From Planctomicrobium piriforme (GTDB taxonomy: Bacteria; Planctomycetota; Planctomycetia; Planctomycetales; Planctomycetaceae): 64,000 nucleotides of DNA. Under the pieces are notes generated by a model. It saw only the letters and a program-made list of their open reading frames with translations. It did not search any database and had not been told where the DNA came from. Positions 62,961-64,000 of the stretch are shown in pieces. Made by a program: the position numbers and the translations under genes. How positions within the stretch are numbered: the first letter of the stretch is position 1; each line of letters starts with the position of its first letter. The stretch spans positions 310,001 through 374,000 of the forward strand of contig NZ_FOQD01000001.1 of assembly GCF_900113665.1 (NCBI RefSeq), given 5' to 3'.

Positions 62961-64000
62961 ATGACAACCCCTGTCCCCGATCCCCTGTTCCCTTTCCCCT
63001 CACAATCAATGCCCCACGAGTTTCTGGATCAGTTTCGACAGGCCGTGGAAACCGGTGCGTTGGCGTCGCTGGTGTTGGCGCGGCCGCGGCGGGATCGCAA
63101 GTTGGAGCCGCGCAAGCAGACGGTGCGGCCGGTCGTCATTCGCAATGAGCCGCGGCTGCAATGGGAGCAGCAGTTCGAACGTCAGCAGACGCACCTCAAT
63201 CTTACTCTCGACGAAAGTCTCGCTCGGGCGGAGTCGCTGCTTGGCCCGGTGTATCAGGATGCCGTTCTGTTCACCGCGACTGCTGATATCACGGCCCGGG
63301 TGACACCCGAAGGCGTACGCATCCAGCGAAAGCCCCCGAGCCAGTTGCCGCAGGCGGCACCTGCGCATGATCGCCGCAAGGAGCATTTGATACCTGAAGG
63401 GGTTCCCTGCCTGTTCCTGGTGGAACTGGACGTGATGACGCAGGACGGCAAGGTGAAGCAGTCACGGCAGAAGAAATTCCGGCAGATCAATCGGTACCTG
63501 GAAATCGTCAACGACATTGTGCCTGAGCTGCCTGCGGAGGGGGAGATTCGGGTCGTCGACTTCGGTTGCGGGTTGAGTTATCTCACGTTTGCGCTGCATC
63601 ACCTGTTGCATGTCATTCATGGCCGCGATGTCGCGCTGCTGGGGATCGATCAGAACGAACATGTGATTCAGCGCTGCCGGCAGATCGCCGCGAAGCTGAA
63701 ACTGACTGGTTTGGAGTTTCGGTCGGGGAAGATCAGTGCGGCGGAGTCGGTTGGTCGGGTCGACCTGGCGGTGTCGCTGCACGCCTGTGACACCGCGACC
63801 GATCACGCGTTGGCATTCGCAGTGAACTCACAGGCGGCGGTGGTGTTGGCGGCGCCCTGCTGTCAGCACGAACTCTCGACGAAGATCGACTCGCCTGCCA
63901 TGGAAGGAATTCTGCGGCATGGGGTATTGAAAGAACGGGTCTCCGCAATGGCGACCGACGCCCTGCGAGCCGCCGCGCTTGAAGTCGCCGGGTACCGCAC
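62961..64000 (+). CDS. SAM-dependent methyltransferase (Methyltransf_32 type), 3'-truncated
   Basis: The frame is open to the window end (about 346 residues so far). ATG 62961 or, 48 bases on, 63009 may be the start; neither has a ribosome-binding site. A basic N-terminal region (ARPRRDRKLEPRKQTVRPV) precedes a class I methyltransferase fold: motif I IRVVDFGCGLSYLTFAL, acidic loop LLGIDQNEHVIQRC, and VSLHACDTATDHAL and APCCQHEL, the pattern of the Methyltransf_32/METTL25-RRNAD1 group. Probably an RNA or protein methyltransferase; substrate unknown. Confidence 0.85.
   Translation, partial: MTTPVPDPLFPFPSQSMPHEFLDQFRQAVETGALASLVLARPRRDRKLEPRKQTVRPVVIRNEPRLQWEQQFERQQTHLNLTLDESLARAESLLGPVYQDAVLFTATADITARVTPEGVRIQRKPPSQLPQAAPAHDRRKEHLIPEGVPCLFLVELDVMTQDGKVKQSRQKKFRQINRYLEIVNDIVPELPAEGEIRVVDFGCGLSYLTFALHHLLHVIHGRDVALLGIDQNEHVIQRCRQIAAKLKLTGLEFRSGKISAAESVGRVDLAVSLHACDTATDHALAFAVNSQAAVVLAAPCCQHELSTKIDSPAMEGILRHGVLKERVSAMATDALRAAALEVAGYR

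Overview
The window looks like a chromosomal stretch of a planctomycete (Planctomycetota). Evidence: three DUF1559 prepilin-type proteins, two sulfatases with export signals, a cysteine-rich small protein next to an OprO/OprP-like porin, a two-domain CCxxC copper-chaperone-like protein, an archaeal/eukaryal-type PheRS alpha subunit, fairly high GC, and many intergenic quasi-repeats. Genes run in short mixed-strand units with few long operons. No rRNA or tRNA gene was seen.

Layout. 0-14 kb: a 5'-truncated leucine-rich-repeat protein, then a minus-strand run of exported or surface proteins (DUF1559 x3, DUF1028, arylsulfotransferase-like, thioredoxin-fold, lipoprotein) and two divergent AraC regulators. 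14-23 kb: housekeeping thiC and guaA, an orphan antitoxin-like gene coupled to a sugar-type ABC ATPase, and a porin with a Cys-rich partner. 22.6-29 kb: a minus-strand kaiC-kaiB-hybrid histidine kinase operon preceded by a Ser/Thr kinase. 29-34 kb: pheS, a sulfatase, DUF1963, AbrB. 34-37 kb: a KAP-like membrane P-loop ATPase, a DUF3800 protein, and a candidate structured RNA on the opposite strand. 37-50 kb: GH5 glycosidase, a MarR-controlled ferredoxin/SCP2 protein with visible palindromic operators, fabF, an HMA-like protein, scpA, a second sulfatase, typA, and a lone NuoL/M-like protein.

51.5-59.1 kb holds a complete type II-C CRISPR-Cas locus. It has an array of 28 spacers (period 66), cas2, cas1, a compact 1060-residue cas9 whose HNH domain carries two CxxC pairs, and a divergent tracrRNA with promoter-like boxes, anti-repeat and terminator. 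Next to it lie the remains of a large SF1 helicase (DUF3320-type C-terminus). Copies of an approximately 80-bp palindromic repeat lie on both sides of this block. 59.4-64 kb: DUF1264, a Cys-rich protein, small conserved proteins, a Tsr3-like protein, and a 3'-truncated methyltransferase.

The most notable non-coding signals are: (i) a palindromic repeat family whose arms co-vary between copies and which in three of five cases abuts a stop codon; (ii) a three-way-junction RNA followed by a terminator at 34.47-34.56 kb; (iii) intergenic quasi-repeats that also enter coding sequence, most clearly in the N-terminal part of thiC. All functions are inferred by reading the sequence; no database search was run.
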